Part shown: positions 44,984 to 53,862 of the stretch, one piece after another
Numbering within the stretch: position 1 is the stretch's first letter
Layout of the letters: the number at the start of each line of letters is the position of its first letter
DNA from: Sphingobacteriaceae bacterium
Lineage (GTDB): Bacteria; Bacteroidota; Bacteroidia; Sphingobacteriales; Sphingobacteriaceae
NCBI GenBank assembly: GCA_024645045.1
Contig: JAHEGO010000069.1
Span: 57,698-121,697, forward strand
DNA length: 64,000 nt
Reading direction: 5' to 3'
Position numbers and translations under genes: made by a program
The notes under the pieces: generated by a model
What the model saw: the letters and a program-made list of their open reading frames with translations, nothing else
Database searches by the model: none
Told to the model about the DNA's origin: nothing

Positions 44984-45844
44984 ATGAAAAGTTTAAAAGT
45001 TCTTGTAGCGTTTTTGTTAATTGCTTCATTTGCAAATGCACAAAAAGCAGTAAAATATTCAAAGTCTAAAACAACAGGCTTGTCTTATGTAATGCATAAG
45101 TCAAATAAAGGTTCTAAATTGAAATTAGATGATGTAGTAACTTTACATATCAAATATGTAACCAGTAAAGATTCATTGGTTTTTGATAGCTGGAAAATGG
45201 GCAAACCAGTTCAGTTAAAAATTACAAAAGCAGCATTTAAAGGTGATTTAATGGATGGCCTTACTTTGTTAACCGTAGGCGATAGCGCTAGTTTTTTAAT
45301 TAATGCAGATTCATTATTTACAAAAACTTTTGCAGCACCTCGTCCATCATTTATTGATTCAAATAGTTTTTTAAACTTCACAGTTAAAATTATTAGTTCA
45401 ACAACAGAAGCTGCATTGAAAGCAGAAGAATTAAAAGCAGAAAAAGATAACGCTATGAAAGAAAACGAAGTAATTGCAAAATACATTGCAGATCAAAAAA
45501 TCACACCAAGTAAAACATCAACTGGTTTGATGTATATTATTTCAGAACCAGGTACAGGCGAACAAGCAACAGCTGGAAAAACCGTTAAAGTTCATTATAC
45601 CGGTCGTTTATTAGACGGTACTAAATTTGATTCTTCTTTAGACAGAAACGATCCAATTGAATTTAAATTAGGACAAGGCATGGTTATTAAAGGTTGGGAC
45701 GAAGGAATTGCTTTATTAAAAGTTGGCGGTAAAGCTTTATTAATTATCCCATCAAATTTAGCATATGGTTCAAGAGGGGCAGGAGGAGTTATTCCACCAT
45801 TTGCACCACTAACATTTGAAGTGGAATTGGTTTCAGTTCAATAA
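44984..45844 (+). CDS. FKBP-type peptidyl-prolyl isomerase, secreted (second of tandem pair)
   Basis: This 286-aa paralogue of the upstream protein has a cleavable signal peptide (MKSLKVLVAFLLIASFANAQ) without a lipobox. The degenerate N-terminal FKBP module shares the KGDLMDGLTLL / SASFLINADSLFTKTF pattern with its neighbour. The C-terminal domain has KVHYTGRLLDGTKFDSS, IKGWDEGIALLKVGGKALLIIPSNLAYG and VIPPFAPLTFEVELV, the complete FKBP active site. The 8-nt gap shows co-transcription. The pair looks like a gene duplication with one membrane-anchored and one soluble form. Confidence 0.91.
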   Translation: MKSLKVLVAFLLIASFANAQKAVKYSKSKTTGLSYVMHKSNKGSKLKLDDVVTLHIKYVTSKDSLVFDSWKMGKPVQLKITKAAFKGDLMDGLTLLTVGDSASFLINADSLFTKTFAAPRPSFIDSNSFLNFTVKIISSTTEAALKAEELKAEKDNAMKENEVIAKYIADQKITPSKTSTGLMYIISEPGTGEQATAGKTVKVHYTGRLLDGTKFDSSLDRNDPIEFKLGQGMVIKGWDEGIALLKVGGKALLIIPSNLAYGSRGAGGVIPPFAPLTFEVELVSVQ

Positions 45845-45859
45845 ATATTTAATTACAGA

Positions 45860-45890
45860 AAGGCCTAAGCATTTTGTTTAGGCCTTTTTT
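45860..45890 (+). terminator. Intrinsic terminator after the FKBP pair
   Basis: The stem AAGGCCTAA / TTAGGCCTT with a 9-nt loop is followed by a run of T residues, 15 nt after the second FKBP stop codon. Confidence 0.9.
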
Positions 45891-45908
45891 GTTTCATCGT
45901 TTTTTTTA

Positions 45909-46673
45909 ATGTTAGTCGACACCCACACCCATATTTACCTTCCAGATCTTTCATCGTCTATAGATGAAATAATTTTGCGTGCCAATGAAAATGGTATTCA
46001 ACAATTTTTCCTTCCTAACATAGATGAAGAATCAATTGATGCTGTATTTGCATTAGCTACAAAATATCCAACACAATGTTATCCGATGATGGGTTTGCAT
46101 CCTTGTTCTGTTGACGCTAATTACGAACAAAAGTTTGCAGTCATAAAACAAGCAGCATTATCAAATAAGATATATGCAATTGGCGAAATTGGGATGGATT
46201 TATATTGGGACAAAACTTTTGAACAACAACAGAAATTAATTTTTGTCGAGCAAATAAAATTAGCAAAGTCGATGTCTTTACCGATTGTAATTCACTGTCG
46301 TAAGGCATTTGACGAAACATTAGCAATTTTAAAATCGGAACAATCAACAGAATTAAGAGGAATTTTTCATTGTTTTTCTGGTACGCTTGCACAAGCAAAA
46401 AAAATAATTGAAATGGGTTTTTATTTAGGTATCGGCGGCGTCTTGACCTATAAAAATGCGGGCTTAGCCGAAGTGGTAAAAGAAATTGATTTAGCACATT
46501 TAGTTTTAGAAACAGATTCGCCTTATTTGAGTCCTGTGCCTTTTAGGGGTAAACCAAATGAAAGTTCTTACATGATTCATGTTGCTGAAAAACTTGCTGA
46601 AATAAAATCTTGTACATTAGCTGAAATAGCAGCTCAAACAACTGCTAATTCAAAAAATATTTTTGGTATTTAG
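45909..46673 (+). CDS. TatD family deoxyribonuclease/metal hydrolase
   Basis: This 254-aa TIM-barrel hydrolase has the N-terminal metal motif DTHTHIYLPD, YAIGEIGMDLYWD, IVIHCRKAFDETL, IFHCFSGTLAQA and the late LVLETDSPYLSPVPFRGKPNE, all TatD hallmarks. These enzymes act as Mg-dependent 3'-5' exonucleases or related phosphoesterases. It is followed by ansA after 11 nt. Confidence 0.93.
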   Translation: MLVDTHTHIYLPDLSSSIDEIILRANENGIQQFFLPNIDEESIDAVFALATKYPTQCYPMMGLHPCSVDANYEQKFAVIKQAALSNKIYAIGEIGMDLYWDKTFEQQQKLIFVEQIKLAKSMSLPIVIHCRKAFDETLAILKSEQSTELRGIFHCFSGTLAQAKKIIEMGFYLGIGGVLTYKNAGLAEVVKEIDLAHLVLETDSPYLSPVPFRGKPNESSYMIHVAEKLAEIKSCTLAEIAAQTTANSKNIFGI

Positions 46674-46684
46674 AAATCAATAAA

Positions 46685-47704
46685 ATGCAAAAACTATTAG
46701 TGATTTATACGGGAGGTACCATAGGAATGGTACAAGACCACAAAGGAATGTTAGTTCCTTTTGATTTTAATAATATCACAGAAAATGTTCCTGAATTAAC
46801 GCGTCTCAATTATAAATTAGAAGTCATTTCTTTCGATCCAATTTTAGATTCATCTAACATTAACATGAATAGTTGGATTCAAATGGTAAATATAATTGAA
46901 GAAAATTACCTCAATTATGATGGTTTTGTAATTCTACATGGTTCTGATACGATGGCTTACACAGCATCTGCATTGAGTTTTATGCTGGAAAACCTATCTA
47001 AACCAGTCATATTAACAGGTTCGCAATTACCTATTGGTGAGATAAGAACCGATGCCAAAGAAAACTTGATTACAGCATTAGAAATTGCCGCTGCAAAAGA
47101 CGAAAACGGTCAATCAATTGTGAACGAAGTTTGTATTTATTTCGACTATCAATTATTTAGAGGGAACCGTGCAAAAAAAGTGGAAGCAAATAAGTTTGAA
47201 GCATTTCGTTCTCCAAATTTTCCGGTTTTAGCAGAAGCGGGCGTACACATCAATTTTAATTCTGAAGTATTATTGCCACGATCTGAATCCTCATTCATTG
47301 CACATAAAACTTTACAAAATCCGGTTTCATTATTAAAAATATTTCCAGGTATTTCACCTGCATACGTGAATGCAGTTATACATGCAGCAGGAGTTAAGGC
47401 AATAATATTAGAAGGTTTTGGCGCTGGTAATACTTGTACTGATTCTTGGTTTGTGGATTGCTTACAAGCTGCAGTTTCAAAAGGTATATTGATTTTAGAA
47501 ATCACACAATGTATTGGCGGTAATGTTGAAATCGGACGATATGAAACCAGTAAACATTTAGCCAAAATGGGAGTGGTAGGCGGCTTAGACCTCACCTTTG
47601 AAGCTGCGATTACAAAGTTGATGTTTTTGTTTGGTCAAGATTTAACAATTGCTGAAATAGCAAATCAATTGACGCAAAACCTAAGGGGGGAAATAACAGC
47701 CTAG
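46685..47704 (+). CDS. ansA: Type I asparaginase
   Basis: This 339-aa cytoplasmic enzyme hydrolyses L-asparagine to aspartate and ammonia. It has the N-terminal nucleophile motif IYTGGTIGM, the second threonine in VILHGSDTMAYTASALSFML, and the domain-linking RTDAKENLITALEIA. The absence of a signal peptide favours the cytoplasmic type. It is likely co-transcribed with tatD. Confidence 0.92.
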   Translation: MQKLLVIYTGGTIGMVQDHKGMLVPFDFNNITENVPELTRLNYKLEVISFDPILDSSNINMNSWIQMVNIIEENYLNYDGFVILHGSDTMAYTASALSFMLENLSKPVILTGSQLPIGEIRTDAKENLITALEIAAAKDENGQSIVNEVCIYFDYQLFRGNRAKKVEANKFEAFRSPNFPVLAEAGVHINFNSEVLLPRSESSFIAHKTLQNPVSLLKIFPGISPAYVNAVIHAAGVKAIILEGFGAGNTCTDSWFVDCLQAAVSKGILILEITQCIGGNVEIGRYETSKHLAKMGVVGGLDLTFEAAITKLMFLFGQDLTIAEIANQLTQNLRGEITA

Positions 47705-47720
47705 CAAAAACACTAGGCTG
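47697..47720. terminator. Hairpin overlapping the ansA stop codon (weak terminator)
   Basis: The perfect 8-bp inverted repeat CAGCCTAG / CTAGGCTG with an 8-nt A-rich loop overlaps the ansA stop codon and sits between ansA and convergent ilvE. It lacks a clear T run, so termination there is uncertain. Confidence 0.5.
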
Positions 47721-47728
47721 ATTTAATA

Positions 47729-48790
47729 TTATTCTACTATTGTATTCCAGCTAAATTTATCAGCCTCTACACCTGTGCGAATGTGCATTAATTTCTTTTT
47801 TGCACGCATCATAAATGAATGTTCGTCTGCCACAGGTAATATATAATTATGCCCGTTGATACTGATTGATTCAATGGGTGCTACAACTGCGGCTGTTCCT
47901 GTTCCAAATGCTTCTGAAACATGATTCGCTTTTAATGCTTTTTCTAAATCATCTACACTGATTTTTTTAATATCTACAGGCATATCCATTTCGTTTGTAA
48001 TGGATAATAAAGAATCTCTTGTTATACCATCTAAGATAGAGTCTGATGTGCTAGGAGTAATTAGCTGACCATTGATGATAAACATTACGTTCATTGTGCC
48101 AGATTCTTCTATGTATTTATTTTCACGACCGTCGGTCCATAAAATTTGATCGAAGCCTTCTTCTTTTGCTAATTTAGTAGGGAAAAAAGAAGCACCATAA
48201 TTCCCAGCACATTTAGCAAAGCCGGTGCCACCGCGTGTTGCACGCGCAAAATGTGTTTCTACTTTTATTTTCAAAGGAGAGCCATAATAGGGGCCAACTG
48301 GTCCGCCAAAAATCACAAACATATATTCTTCGGCAATCTTTACGCCAAAACGTGCTTCCGATGCAAATACAAATGGTCTGATATATAATGAATGACCTTC
48401 GCCATCTGGTACCCAATTCAAATCTGTTTTTACATATGCTAACAAAGCTGCATGAAATAAATCAGCTGGAATGGTTGGCATACACATTCTGTCTAAAGAT
48501 TTATTCAATCTTTCTAAATGTTTTTCAATTCTAAAAATAGAGACAGTTCCATCTTGCATTTTGAATGCTTTCATTCCTTCGAAAACACTTTGGCCATAAT
48601 GCAACGCCAAAATTGCAGGGTTAAGCGATAGGTTTTGGTATGGCACCACTTTTGGGTTATTCCATTTTCCTGCTTCGTAATTGGCAACAAACATGTGGTC
48701 TGAAATAACCGCACCAAACTCTCCTCTTTCAACTAAATCTTTACTCCAGTGTGGATTTTTTGTTTGTTCTATACTTATTTGGTAGTTCAT
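47729..48790 (-). CDS. ilvE: Branched-chain amino acid aminotransferase
   Basis: This 353-aa PLP enzyme of fold type IV performs the last step of Val/Leu/Ile synthesis. Motifs GQSVFEGMKAFKMQDGTVSIFR, the RPFVFASE stretch, CAGNYGASFFPTKLAKEEGFDQILW (with the PLP lysine region) and YIEESGTMNVMFI are typical of the long BCAT-II subgroup. Length fits. It stands alone on the minus strand, divergent from ispB across a 150-bp gap with no other feature that I can see. Confidence 0.94.
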   Translation of the reverse strand: MNYQISIEQTKNPHWSKDLVERGEFGAVISDHMFVANYEAGKWNNPKVVPYQNLSLNPAILALHYGQSVFEGMKAFKMQDGTVSIFRIEKHLERLNKSLDRMCMPTIPADLFHAALLAYVKTDLNWVPDGEGHSLYIRPFVFASEARFGVKIAEEYMFVIFGGPVGPYYGSPLKIKVETHFARATRGGTGFAKCAGNYGASFFPTKLAKEEGFDQILWTDGRENKYIEESGTMNVMFIINGQLITPSTSDSILDGITRDSLLSITNEMDMPVDIKKISVDDLEKALKANHVSEAFGTGTAAVVAPIESISINGHNYILPVADEHSFMMRAKKKLMHIRTGVEADKFSWNTIVE

Positions 48791-48963
48791 ATTGATTCAA
48801 TGTTTTTCAAGCACAAAATTGCATAAATAATGCTAAAATGGCTAATTTATTTGATAAGCTATTTTCTTGAATATCAATTAGATAATAATTAGATGTTAGT
48901 CTGTTTCAAATATGGCTGAAAAATTGCAAACAATAACTTAATTTGCAATATAATTTAAAGGCA

Positions 48964-49932
48964 TTGAAACTTTCTGAAATACGTATTCCCATTGCAACAG
49001 AATTAACTGAATTCGAAAAGAGTTTTCAGTCCTCGATGCAAAGTTCTGTTCCGCTGTTAGATAAAGTAACACAATATATTTACAAACGAAAAGGGAAGCA
49101 AATGCGCCCTATGTTTGTATTTTTTACCGCGCAATTATGTGGAGGTATTACCGAAGCGACCCACAGGGGAGCCGCATTGGTTGAATTGCTTCATACCGCA
49201 ACTTTAGTGCACGACGATGTAGTAGATGATGCTTACCAAAGAAGGGGGTTTCTATCAATCAATGCAGTTTGGAAAAATAAAATTGCAGTATTGGTTGGAG
49301 ATTTTTTATTAGCAAAGGGATTGTTATTGTCTTTAAATAATAACGATTTTGAATTATTGAAAATTGTTTCGAATGCAGTGCAACAAATGAGTGAAGGGGA
49401 ATTATTGCAAATAGAAAAGGCGAGAAGATTAGATATACAAGAAGAAGTTTATTATGAAATCATTAGGCAAAAAACAGCTTCATTGATTGCCTCTTGTTGT
49501 GCTTGTGGCGCTGCTTCTACAGGGGTTAGCCAAGATATAGTGAAGCAAATGCATTTGTTCGGAGAGTGTATAGGCATGGCTTTTCAAATTAAAGATGATT
49601 TGATGGATTTTGGTTATGATGATATCGGAAAACCAAAAGGTATTGACATTAAAGAAAAAAAATTAACATTACCGTTGATTTTTGCTTTGCAACAAGTTAG
49701 CAGTTCGGAGAAAAATAAAATGATAAAATTAGTTAAAAATCATAATGAAGAGCAACAAACACTTCATACGATTTTAAATTTTATTCATAGTCAAGGCGGC
49801 ATGAAATATGCTGAACAAAAAATGCTGACATATAAACAACAGGCATTGGATATATTAGCACAATTTCCAGATTCAACTGCCAAATCATCGCTTATCCAAT
49901 TAGTCGATTTCACTATTAATAGGAGAAAATAA
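48964..49932 (+). CDS. ispB: Polyprenyl diphosphate synthase (IspB-like)
   Basis: This enzyme of about 322 aa elongates isoprenyl diphosphates for quinone side chains. There is no ATG near the 5' end; a stop at 48934 limits the frame, so the start must be TTG, either 48964 (MKLSEIRIPIATEL, which fits the family N-terminus better) or 48943. The first aspartate-rich motif is HDDVVDDAYQRRG and the second is IKDDLMDFGYDDIGK. RKGKQMRPMFVFF is also conserved. The TAA overlaps the terC-like ATG by one base. Confidence 0.9.
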   Translation: MKLSEIRIPIATELTEFEKSFQSSMQSSVPLLDKVTQYIYKRKGKQMRPMFVFFTAQLCGGITEATHRGAALVELLHTATLVHDDVVDDAYQRRGFLSINAVWKNKIAVLVGDFLLAKGLLLSLNNNDFELLKIVSNAVQQMSEGELLQIEKARRLDIQEEVYYEIIRQKTASLIASCCACGAASTGVSQDIVKQMHLFGECIGMAFQIKDDLMDFGYDDIGKPKGIDIKEKKLTLPLIFALQQVSSSEKNKMIKLVKNHNEEQQTLHTILNFIHSQGGMKYAEQKMLTYKQQALDILAQFPDSTAKSSLIQLVDFTINRRK

Positions 49933-50984
49933 TGTTCGCAACAGAATTAATTTTTTTCGCGGCCTTTGCATTATTTGTGGTTTCAATGTTAGCCATTGAT
50001 TTAGGGGTTTTCAATAAAAAAAATCATGTTATTGGTGTCAAAGAGGCGGCAATTATGAGTTTCATCTGGTTGAGTTTTGCTGTATTTTTCTATGTTTTGC
50101 TTTTATATAGAGGGCATTGGATTCATGGTATTTATGACATGAATGCTTTGCAAGTTTTTATAAATGAATACCAGCAAACAGTTTACATTCTTCCAGGTAA
50201 TTTCACCCAAAGTTTAGCAAATTACAATCAAAATTTAGCATTGGAATTTATCAGTGGATATTTAGTGGAATACGCCCTTTCGGTAGATAATATTTTTGTG
50301 ATTATTTTATTACTAACTGCTTTTAATGTTGCAGAAAAATATTACCATAGGGTTTTGTTCTGGGGTATACTCGGTGCAATTCTGATGCGTTTTTTATTTA
50401 TTTTTTTAGGTGCAACGCTTATTAAGGAATTTGAATGGATTTTGTATTTGTTTGGTGTTTTCTTATTGTATACTGGGCTTAGTTTGTTTTTTAAAGGCGA
50501 TGAGGAAGAAAAAATAGATACAGAAAACCATCCGGCAGTAAAGTTTGCCGCTAAAATTTTTAGGGTATTCCCTAGGTATGTTGGGAGTAAATTCTTTGTA
50601 AAGAAAAATAAAAAGTGGCTTATCACACCTTTGTTTATTGTGTTAATTGTAATTGAGTTTTCAGATTTAATATTCGCAGTAGATTCAATACCTGCTATAT
50701 TTTCTATCACTAAAGATCCTTATATAGTTTTCTTTTCTAATATTTTCGCTATTCTAGGTTTACGTTCCATGTTTTTTTTACTAGTCAATGTAATCCATCG
50801 CTTTCATTATTTAAAAACAGGATTGGCAATTTTGTTGACATTTATAGGGCTGAAGATGTTAGCAGCTCATTGGCTAAAAATCATTGGTTTTAGCACTTTA
50901 CATTCGTTGATATTTATTATAACTGTTTTAGTTACAAGTGTTTTATTTTCTTATTTTTTTCCAAAAACTAACGAGACAAATTAA
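49932..50984 (+). CDS. TerC family integral membrane protein
   Basis: This 350-aa protein has eight or nine hydrophobic segments and the TerC motifs LEFISGYLVEYALSVDNIFVIILLL (about 97-121) and VIEFSDLIFAVDSIPAIFSITKDP (about 238-261), with the acidic residues thought to bind metal. TerC/Alx proteins handle manganese or assist metalation of exported enzymes. It is translationally coupled to ispB. The substrate metal cannot be read from sequence. Confidence 0.9.
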   Translation: MFATELIFFAAFALFVVSMLAIDLGVFNKKNHVIGVKEAAIMSFIWLSFAVFFYVLLLYRGHWIHGIYDMNALQVFINEYQQTVYILPGNFTQSLANYNQNLALEFISGYLVEYALSVDNIFVIILLLTAFNVAEKYYHRVLFWGILGAILMRFLFIFLGATLIKEFEWILYLFGVFLLYTGLSLFFKGDEEEKIDTENHPAVKFAAKIFRVFPRYVGSKFFVKKNKKWLITPLFIVLIVIEFSDLIFAVDSIPAIFSITKDPYIVFFSNIFAILGLRSMFFLLVNVIHRFHYLKTGLAILLTFIGLKMLAAHWLKIIGFSTLHSLIFIITVLVTSVLFSYFFPKTNETN

Positions 50985-50985
50985 T

Positions 50986-51615
50986 ATGAAATCGAATAAA
51001 TTATTCGCGGCATTCGTTTTGTTGCTTTGTTTTTTTGAGCAATCTTTTGCACAAGAACAAGTTCCAGCACAGTCAAATAATAAATCTAAAAACGTTTTTG
51101 AAGATTATTATATTGGTGCATATCGTTTTAAAAGCAGAAATAATTGGGTGTTATTTGGGTTTGGACCGAATATTAAACCTTCTTTGCCAAATTTTACAAA
51201 TGCAAACATGGAGTTAAGCTTCAATTATTATGACCGCTTAGATCGTTTGTGGCAGTTGAGTTACCAAGCAAGTACACTTAATTACCTAGCATTTGGTGGT
51301 GCTACAGTTTATTTGAATGCATTTAATGTAGGTAGGGGAAAGGTAATTGAAAAACAATATTATAAAATCGCTGCTTTTGCGGGGCCTAGTTTAGTTTATA
51401 CAAATTACTACCCTTTTGATTCAACTAAAACAATCAATCAAGATAAGTCTTTCGGTTTGGGGGTACAAGGGCAAATACAATTGATTATAAAGCCTGTTTA
51501 TGATTTTGGAATTAGCATTAGTCCATTTGTGAACATTAATACTGTTCAGTCGGTGGCAGGAATAACTTTGTCTATTTATGGTTCGAATGCGATGGAACGA
51601 AAAATTAATTATTAA
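50986..51615 (+). CDS. Secreted protein of unknown function
   Basis: This 209-aa protein starts at ATG 50986 (MKSNKLFAAFVLLLCFFEQSFAQ), giving a clear signal peptide; the longer track ORF has no signal. The mature part is beta-rich with many aromatic residues (NWVLFGFGPNIKPSLPNFTNANMELSF), which fits a small outer-membrane or periplasmic beta protein. It follows terC by one base. Its 3' end overlaps the convergent GH3 gene by 11 bp. I do not recognise a family. Confidence 0.72.
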   Translation: MKSNKLFAAFVLLLCFFEQSFAQEQVPAQSNNKSKNVFEDYYIGAYRFKSRNNWVLFGFGPNIKPSLPNFTNANMELSFNYYDRLDRLWQLSYQASTLNYLAFGGATVYLNAFNVGRGKVIEKQYYKIAAFAGPSLVYTNYYPFDSTKTINQDKSFGLGVQGQIQLIIKPVYDFGISISPFVNINTVQSVAGITLSIYGSNAMERKINY

Positions 51616-53119
51616 TCATTTTTAAAATTTCATCTAAATAAATTCTACTGTTGGCTAGGCGTGGTACTTTATGTTGACCACCTAATTTGCCTCTGTTTTT
51701 CATCCAATTATAAAAGGTGTCTTTTTTGGCAATATGAATTATAGGTTTCATGAGTGCCATGTCACCTTTTCTCTTGGCTTCATAATCAGAATTGATTTTC
51801 TTTAAAGCATTATCTAAGCTATCTGTAAATAAGTTTAAATCGGCAGGTTCTTTCTCAAATTCAATGATCCATTCATGTCCTCCCGCATTCTTGTCTCCAA
51901 AATAAATTGGGCCAGCGGTATAGTCTTTAATTGCTGCATCACAGGAGTCGCAAGCACTAACCAATGCCTTTTCTGCATTATCAATTATTAGTTCTTCTCC
52001 AAAAGCATTGATAAAATGTTTAGTTCTACCGGTAATTAAAATACGATATGGATTTAAGCTAGTGAATTGAATGGTATCGCCAACTACGTACCTCCATAAT
52101 CCGCCATTGGTGGAAATTACAAGGGCATAATTTTTATGCAAACTAACTTCTGCCAATGTCAATGTTTTAGGATTTTCTTCTTCTAAATTTTCAATCGGAA
52201 TAAATTCATAGTAAATGCCATAGTCTAACATCAATAACATTTCACTACTATTGGTTTGGTCTTGAATGCCAAAAAAACCTTCGGAAGCATTGTATGTTTC
52301 TAGGTAATACATTTCTGAAGAAGGAATGAGTTTTTCAAATTGTGCACGATAGGGTGCAAAATTTACTGCGCCATGAAAATACAATTCAAGGTTTGGCCAT
52401 ACTTCAAGCAAATTATTTTTACCTGTAATTTCTAAAATTCTTTTTGCTAACAAAACAGTCCAAGTTGGCACTCCAGAAATATTGGTCACATTTACATTGA
52501 TGGTTGCATTTGCAATGGTTTCAAGTTTTTCTTCCCAATGTTCCATTAATGCAATGGCACTGTTTGGGGTAGTGTGAAATTCTGCCCAAATCGGCAAGTT
52601 TTTTATCAAAACAGCAGAAAGGTCGCCGTATGAGATTTCGTCGTTTACAGGGCTTATTTGATTGCTTCCGCCTACTATTAAACACTTACCAGTAAATATT
52701 TTTGATTCTGGTCTGTTATTGCAATAAATACTGAGTAAATCTTTTCCACCTTTATAATGGCACTCCTCTAAAGATTCATTGCTAACAGGAATGAATTTGC
52801 TTTTATCACTAGTGGTGCCAGATGATTTAGCAAACCATTTTATATCAGAAAACCATAAAATATTTTCTTCGCCCTGGAGCATTCGTTCGATATAGGGCTT
52901 CAGCGTATCGTAATTTTGTAAGGGAACTCTGCTAACAAACTCTGCTCTGCTTTCAATAGATTTATAATCGTATTTTTTTCCCCATTCAGTATTTCTTGCA
53001 CTGTTAATTAAGTTAAACAACCATTCTTCTTGTACTTCATTTGGATACTTCATAAAGAATTCAATTTGATGAATTCTTTTTTTCATAATCCAAGAAAGAA
53101 TGGAGTTTACAACAGTCAT
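51605..53119 (-). CDS. GH3 family acyl-adenylate/amido synthetase
   Basis: This 504-aa protein belongs to the GH3 family, best known in plants for conjugating amino acids to jasmonate or auxin by acyl-adenylation. The ATP-binding motif WFAKSSGTTSDKSKFIPVS (about 89-107), YLETYNASEGFFGIQDQ and the hinge region RYVVGDTIQFTSLNPYRILITGRTKHFINAFGEELI are conserved. Bacterial members are frequent in Bacteroidota but have no agreed substrate. It is the last gene of recJ-lptB-GH3, only 2 nt after lptB. Confidence 0.9.
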   Translation of the reverse strand: MTVVNSILSWIMKKRIHQIEFFMKYPNEVQEEWLFNLINSARNTEWGKKYDYKSIESRAEFVSRVPLQNYDTLKPYIERMLQGEENILWFSDIKWFAKSSGTTSDKSKFIPVSNESLEECHYKGGKDLLSIYCNNRPESKIFTGKCLIVGGSNQISPVNDEISYGDLSAVLIKNLPIWAEFHTTPNSAIALMEHWEEKLETIANATINVNVTNISGVPTWTVLLAKRILEITGKNNLLEVWPNLELYFHGAVNFAPYRAQFEKLIPSSEMYYLETYNASEGFFGIQDQTNSSEMLLMLDYGIYYEFIPIENLEEENPKTLTLAEVSLHKNYALVISTNGGLWRYVVGDTIQFTSLNPYRILITGRTKHFINAFGEELIIDNAEKALVSACDSCDAAIKDYTAGPIYFGDKNAGGHEWIIEFEKEPADLNLFTDSLDNALKKINSDYEAKRKGDMALMKPIIHIAKKDTFYNWMKNRGKLGGQHKVPRLANSRIYLDEILKMINN

Positions 53120-53121
53120 TG

Positions 53122-53859
53122 TTAAATTGCTTTAGGTCTTAATACAAAGTTTTTGCCTAAGTATACGCGACGTACTTGTTCATCTGCAGCAAGTTCTTCT
53201 GCCGAACCCGACTTTAAGATAGAACCTTCAAAAAGTAAATAAGCACGATCCGTTATAGAAAGTGTTTCTTGTACGTTGTGGTCGGTAATTAGAATGCCAA
53301 TATTTTTTTTCTTTAATTTAGAAACGATGGTTTGAATCTCTTCAACTGCAATAGGGTCAACACCTGCAAAGGGTTCGTCTAATAAAATAAAGTTAGGGTT
53401 TGCAGCCAATGCTCTTGCAATTTCTGTTCTTCTTCTTTCTCCACCAGACAGTAAATCGCCTTGATTTTTTCTTACTTTCGTTAAGCTAAATTCTTCGATG
53501 AGTTCTTCTAGTTTTTCTTTTTGAGCAGCTTTCGATAAATCGGTCATTTCTAAAATAGCCAATATATTTTCTTCCACGGTCAGTTTTCTAAAAACCGATG
53601 CTTCTTGAGCTAAGTAGCCAATTCCTTTTTGTGCTCTTTTATACATTGGCTCTTGTGTAATTTCTTCATTTTGAAGAAATATTTTTCCAGAATTTGGTTT
53701 GATTAAGCCAACAATCATATAAAATGAAGTAGTTTTTCCTGCACCATTTGGCCCAAGTAATCCTACAATTTCGCCTTGTTTAACATTGAAAGAAACATCG
53801 TTTACAACAGTTCTTTTTTTGTAAGTTTTAATCAGGTGTTCGGCTCTTAATTCCAACAT
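53122..53859 (-). CDS. lptB: LPS export ABC transporter ATP-binding protein
   Basis: This 245-aa ATPase powers LptB2FG extraction of lipopolysaccharide from the inner membrane. It has Walker [20 protein letters not shown] (about 34-52), signature [20 protein letters not shown], Walker [17 protein letters not shown] and the H-loop [12 protein letters not shown], matching LptB closely. LptF, LptG and LptC are not in the window. It is 3 nt after recJ. Confidence 0.93.
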   Translation of the reverse strand: MLELRAEHLIKTYKKRTVVNDVSFNVKQGEIVGLLGPNGAGKTTSFYMIVGLIKPNSGKIFLQNEEITQEPMYKRAQKGIGYLAQEASVFRKLTVEENILAILEMTDLSKAAQKEKLEELIEEFSLTKVRKNQGDLLSGGERRRTEIARALAANPNFILLDEPFAGVDPIAVEEIQTIVSKLKKKNIGILITDHNVQETLSITDRAYLLFEGSILKSGSAEELAADEQVRRVYLGKNFVLRPKAI

Positions 53860-53862
53860 ATA

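Noticed and set aside
51575-51600. tRNA T-arm-like GGTTCGAATGCG
   Set aside because: It lies inside a coding sequence, and no acceptor or anticodon arm can be paired around it.
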